Source: Gracilaria vermiculophylla (taxonomy: Eukaryota > Rhodophyta > Florideophyceae > Gracilariales > Gracilariaceae). Taken from it: DNA of 33,642 nucleotides. The notes beneath the pieces are model-generated. The model searched no databases. It was not told where the DNA came from and saw only the letters and a program-made list of their open reading frames with translations. Made by a program: the position numbers and the translations under genes. Location: contig JAHNZQ020003150.1 in assembly GCA_019155205.2 (NCBI GenBank), positions 999,430 to 1,033,071 of the forward strand, given 5' to 3'. Position 1 is the first letter of the stretch. Every line of letters begins with the position of its first letter. Shown here one piece after another: positions 29,312 to 33,642 of this stretch.

Positions 29312-29431
29312 ACATTCGGCACTGGGGATTCCAGACCGATCTCTCATGTCAGTACTAGCCCAGCTCAAAGTGACTTAGCTTCGCAGTTCGGGATGGGATG
29401 CGGCGCATGTCAACTTGATATGGCCGAATGT
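29312..29431 (-). rRNA. 5S ribosomal RNA, type A (copy A2)
   Basis: A 120-nt minus-strand 5S gene with perfect nine-base helix I. It matches A1 except for two single-base changes (at 29342 and 29420). A run of seven T follows immediately at the 3' end, a strong pol III terminator. At -30 to -24 the minus strand reads TCAAAAT, not a clear TATA box. Confidence 0.95.
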
Positions 29432-31258
29432 GAAATCGGGGAGACGTGCAAACAATTTTGAATCCTAGTTTGCAGTTCTCCAAATTGCTCTGCTTCAGCA
29501 TTTCAGCTCAATACTGTACTTTCACAATAGTTACTAATTTTAGCAACACGCAATACTTCCACAACACCACAGTCCTGGTCTTGTATGTATGATGACACTT
29601 CTGACATCAATTTCAAACAAGGTACACCACTGTACTTTTAATCTCGCTTCCAGGTCCTGTTCTCTTTCGATCGCACCCCATCAACACGCATTCGCGATTC
29701 CATTACGATACAACGCATATAATGTTTCGCCATCTACCATAAACATGTAACATTCAATTGCGACCAGGAGCACTGCCGGTTCTTTGATCTGCATGAAACG
29801 GTGATACAAGATCGCGTCATTAGCTCTTGACGTTTTCATCATCCACAAGCACTCGTTAGAAATTGGTGTCCATTGACTGCTACTGGCCACATGTGAAACT
29901 CATGATGCCAAGCATGGCAATGATGCTCTTTTGTCAATTTCACTGCTTGAATACCATTCAAATGCAATATACATAGTCCGATTACGTTTTACAAATCATT
30001 TTTTGGGGTACCCGCAATGCTCGGCAAGTAGCAAGCTGTGTATGTCTACAGCTTTGCTTTCAACTTTGACAGAATGCATCCATCCGGTTTAATTTGTACA
30101 AAGCGTACTTTACCTCACCAGCACCGTTTTTAGCTTGTTTTGCTTTGTTCTACTAAAGAGGTTAAGTCATTATGAGTGTGTTCGCATATTCTCGACAGTC
30201 GTTCATCGTTCAGAAATACATGTTTCTCCATTGCTTGACAGAAAGCACGTACACAAAGTATGTCCTGGTCAACGCAGATGCCCGGGAAGTATTGCTGATC
30301 ATGAATCAAGCTGTTTTCACAGGCAAAACCAATTCTCTTCAACAACACTGTTTTCCCTTCTCCAATCTTTGAATCCAAACTCCAGCATCAGAAATTGGTC
30401 AGTCACAGCCTTTGCTGGGATGTTTTCATGTTGCTCAACGCCACGGCGTTCCAGTTACTCCATCAACCTTTTTTATCATTGACAGGAATTCGACTCTGTA
30501 ATGGGCACATGTATCGCGTACAGACTTGGGACCTCCGTAAACTCCCGCCATCAGCGCCTCGTCAATCCCACCATATTCGAGATGTCGTTGCACTCGAGCG
30601 TTGGTCGGTCGACTTGCCGATCATTGTCACGCACCTGATTTCGAGTCCAGAGTCTTCCGGGTTACTGAACGCGTGGAGCAGACAACGTGCCGATCATTGG
30701 CAGTGGACCAAGCGCAGTTCCTCTGACTCTTCCTCGCACATAGAGCACTCTCATAATGGCAACCGAGTATTGATATTAACACAGGGGTTTGACGGATTAT
30801 TTGACGTCACGATCGTAAAACCATGAGACATTCCAGGCCGATCCGTTTTTAAAACGGTCGTCTGAAAAAACCAATAATTGTTGAATGGCATGTTGACATT
30901 TGTTGTTTTGATGGCATAACGTAATGCATGAAGAATGCCTTGACGTGGTATACCTTGCCCGATGTGCTTTGAAAAGTGTAGATGAGACAGTGCTATAGAA
31001 GAGGCTGTGGTACAATAGATACAAACGAGCGATAGCCAAACGCCCTCGTTGATCGAGAGCACATCTCAGACCGGATTGTTGTCCAGTCATCTTCAGATCT
31101 CCCAATGGGCATATTATTCTTTATCGTTTTTGCTCTTTGAAACTTGCACAAGAATAAGTTGTAGATGATGAGGACCATCGCTAAACCCCAAAATATAAAA
31201 AATACGGAGATAAGGATGAAAGAATGAGAGTAAAAAAAGAAATAGGTTGAAGAAAAAT
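29432..31258. repeat. 5S spacer 1 (between A2 and B2)
   Basis: The 1827-bp spacer is collinear with 10096-11917. The best-conserved part spans about 30440-30830 (vs 11100-11470). A plus-strand frame here, 30395-30826, runs 143 codons, while its partner in the other block has a stop after 103 codons. I do not call it a gene. Confidence 0.75.
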
Positions 31259-31378
31259 ACATTCGGCACTGGGGATTCCAGACAGATCCCTCATGTCAGT
31301 ACTAGCCCAGCTCCAGGTGATTTAGCTTCGCAGTTCGGAATGGGATGCGGCGCATGTCAGCTTGATGTGGCCGAATGT
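31259..31378 (-). rRNA. 5S ribosomal RNA, type B (copy B2)
   Basis: A 120-nt minus-strand 5S gene carrying all six type B differences from type A, with a fully paired helix I (unlike B1). TTTTT follows two bases after the 3' end. A TATA-like TAAATAT lies at -30 to -24 (31402-31408). B2 looks fully functional. Confidence 0.95.
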
Positions 31379-31401
31379 ACCAGAGAATTGAGACCCGTAA
31401 C

Positions 31402-31408
31402 ATATTTA
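31402..31408 (-). promoter_or_regulatory. TATA-like element of 5S gene B2
   Basis: TAAATAT on the minus strand at -30 to -24, the same word and distance as upstream of B1. Confidence 0.55.
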
Positions 31409-33011
31409 CATGTCACACAGAGTTTTTCACCCCAATCCTGGTATAGTCCATGAACCCCATATTTTGTAACCGATCTATACCTTGGGAACTTTCTGCAGAT
31501 TGATAATGCAACAGCTACATGCATGAAGTATCCGGCAACACCAGTTATTTTTTGAGCAGTCAAATGCAATACCACTTGTGCGTCTCGTGGAGTTTTAACC
31601 CCTTTTTCATGAATCCATCTGAGATTTCATGTCAATACAGGCGACGTAATGTCCCAAAACTTTTACTATGAACAAAGTAAAAGCAACTGGGAAAAAGAGT
31701 ACTCGTGCTGCTTTGATTTGAGCGGAACGGTAATAAGGGATGGCAGCAACAGCTGTCGATGCTTTCATGAAACCAAGAACACTTTTTGGTGGAAACGGTG
31801 TCCATAAACTGTTTCATAGCTGATACTATCCAAACCAAATAAAAATGTACCAATCGATAGTCCACTAATGTCTTTTCCACTGCTTCAAGCATCACCAAGC
31901 ATAATACTTATTTTCCCATCTTCGCATTTCGAATCTTTTTGTGAGCTTGTTGATCGATTCAGCAACTGCAGCCTTCGTGACTGTTCGGCGATACAGCCAA
32001 AGTACGTACATCGCAGCGCCCTTGTAATGACGGCCCTTAAAATATGCATACAAAGTAAGCTAAGAGGTCGCGCGGACCTTGCATCGGACAAGAGAACGTC
32101 AAAAAACCGCTATCGATTGGAACCATTGAAGACGGGGGTGTAACACTGCGGAGCGGAAGGTGCGGTACGAAGAGGAGTCTGGCTGATTCTCGTAGAAAAA
32201 CTGCACACTTTTCGTCTTTGTAGAGAATGTGCTGCGATCACAAATCCAACTCAAACGGACAGTACCTTTTTTTGATTCAAGACTCCAAGACAGTGTATCT
32301 TGAAGACTGTCTCCGAGAGGGTATTTGGGGATAGTGTGGCCTATAGACTGTCTTTGTGGTTCTGTGTGACCAAATACCTCTATCTGTGTTACAGGGGGAG
32401 AGATATCCCGGACTCAGTCGGTTGGCCTTTTCTTTTTCTTTTCTTCCTGCCTTGTCTGTTTTACGGGGGGAAGAAAGAAATACACGGTAACACGGCCACA
32501 GAGACCTTCAAGGCTTTCAATACTTTTCCAATTGCATTCAGTGAACATCTGTAATTTCCGCAAAGTAGAGAGACCAGAGGGAAAGCGTATAAACAGAGGT
32601 GAAACCAATACGATAGGAACAGAACTGGAAGAATACCACATCACTCAGGAATGAGATAACACGGTTTTCTCTGTCATCAACTCGATAAGCACCCCCATCT
32701 CGAGAAGCTGTGAGCTGACCCTATTGTTTGAAATTCGTCAAAGCCAAAAGGGTTTGTCCAGAGAGATATTTCCATGGTAGTTTTGGTGAAAAAGGAGGTA
32801 AGTGAAGGGCCGTATGTTGAAGTGTACCTCTGTGAATGCGTTCAAAAAAGAGAGAGGTAAAGGAGCGGTGTCGATGAAGAGCTAGTGATACAACCGGCGA
32901 GCACCATCGGTAGCAAGGCGCTTACGGCAATTGAGAGCACTCTTCAAACCGACTTGTTTTTGGGACAAATCCATGGATCGCAGTGAATGTAACTTTGAGG
33001 AACTAGGGGGA

Positions 33012-33092
33012 CTGGCCTTGGTAGGACTCGAATTCGGTGTCACCGTCTTCTGGAAAAAGCGTTCGCGTTGGTTTCCAGCTGAGCTATGGCCG
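33012..33092 (-). ncRNA. tRNA-like sequence or SINE head (weak)
   Basis: The minus strand has a perfect A box match TAGCTCAGCTGG (33075-33086) and, 40 bases on, a B-box-like TTCGAGTCC (33024-33032). GGCC blocks at 33088-33091 and 33014-33017 could form part of an acceptor stem. The T-stem and anticodon stem do not fold properly, so it is not a functional tRNA as read; a tRNA relic or tRNA-derived SINE start is possible. Confidence 0.25.
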
Positions 33093-33564
33093 CTCATGTG
33101 CTTGCCGAAGGCACGGTACTGGAGGTGTTGCGCTGACTCTACTTCACCCTGCAGTCAGTAAACTTTTGTTGGCAGGCAATTGTCAAAGGAGGACTCGGAG
33201 GTGATGGAGGCCATTGGTAAAATTGTGAAGATGAAAAATAAGAAACGATTCAGTAAGGCAACAGAAAAGTACGAGTCAGATATCTAATAGAGCTGAAACT
33301 GTATCCATTTAGGTTGCAGACCCAAACACTGATCGACCCTGAATTTGGTGAAGAACATCGAAAGACCGGACTTGTGATGTACAGATTGGCACCATGTAGA
33401 ACTCATGAAAGAATGCAAAAAAGAGTGTGCAAGGCGGTGTATCAGTTGTACAATGAAAGAAAATGCTTCTGATGATAGAGTGGTCATGTAGTAGATGAGG
33501 CGCGGGGGGTGAGGAGCAGAAATACGGACATAAAACAAAAGCAAATAAACGAAAAAGGAAAAAA

Positions 33565-33642
33565 ACATTCGGCACTGGGGATTCCAGACCGATCCCTCAT
33601 GTCAGTACTAGCCCAGCTCAAAGTGACTTAGCTTCGCAGTTC
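33565..33642 (-). rRNA. 5S ribosomal RNA, type A (copy A3), cut by window end
   Basis: The 3'-terminal 78 bases of a type A 5S gene on the minus strand, identical in this part to A1. A long T-run follows the 3' end. The 5' part lies beyond the window. Confidence 0.93.

Larger units (their letters stand above)
31379..33564. repeat. 5S spacer 2 (between B2 and A3), complete copy
   Basis: A 2186-bp spacer. Its B-proximal half aligns in blocks with 12038-13510; its A-proximal end resembles the DNA before A1 and A2. No coding gene was recognised. A tRNA-like A box/B box pair lies at about 33012-33092 on the minus strand. Confidence 0.6.

Overview
The window is eukaryotic nuclear DNA. The evidence is a cyclophilin gene split by a GT-AG intron, 5S rRNA genes each followed by a pol III T-run, a decayed Ty1/copia retroelement, a decayed DNA transposon, and secretory proteins with N-terminal signal peptides. 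A GC-rich island (about 14.1-26.5 kb, mostly G+C, protein-dense, genes rich in Ala, Arg, Gly and Pro codons) sits between much more AT-rich, repeat-filled flanks. This bimodal composition, the Pro/Ser-rich wall-like protein and the short intron suggest a microbial eukaryote, perhaps an alga. I cannot name the lineage from sequence alone.

Layout. 1-3.3 kb: AT-rich DNA without recognisable genes, holding three diverged tandem repeats. 3.3-6.3 kb: a broken copia-type element on the minus strand with about 235-bp terminal repeats. 6.4-9.3 kb: a fragmented DDE transposon on the minus strand, with a GC-richer short retroposon-like segment inside it. 9.98-13.5 kb: one stretch of a 5S rDNA array (two 5S genes and part of the next spacer, which carries a MITE-like insert). 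14.7-26.0 kb: the gene island. 29.3-33.6 kb: the same 5S array again (two genes plus a third cut by the window end). The 5S genes alternate between two sequence types, A and B, all on the minus strand. Arms of the same repeat lie on both sides of the island, so the island appears to interrupt the array.

Island genes: a TAF4-like basic protein (14675-15784, +); a small protein with acidic tracts (15894-16433, +); a secreted Pro/Ser-rich protein with five 10-cysteine modules (16526-18616, -); a truncated duplicate of the next gene's C-terminal part (19408-19602, +); a predicted type I membrane glycoprotein (19789-21360, +); an ankyrin-repeat protein with a C-terminal membrane anchor (22229-23164, +); a secreted Cys-containing protein (23447-24592, +); cyclophilin A (24954-25537, +, one intron); and a small secreted Cys-rich protein (25581-26033, -). 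Four of the eight intact genes are predicted to enter the secretory pathway. Nothing shows an operon or a defined pathway. Because G+C is so high, stop codons are rare in every frame of the island and very long open frames appear on both strands. I kept only frames with recognisable protein character, a plausible start and sensible tiling.
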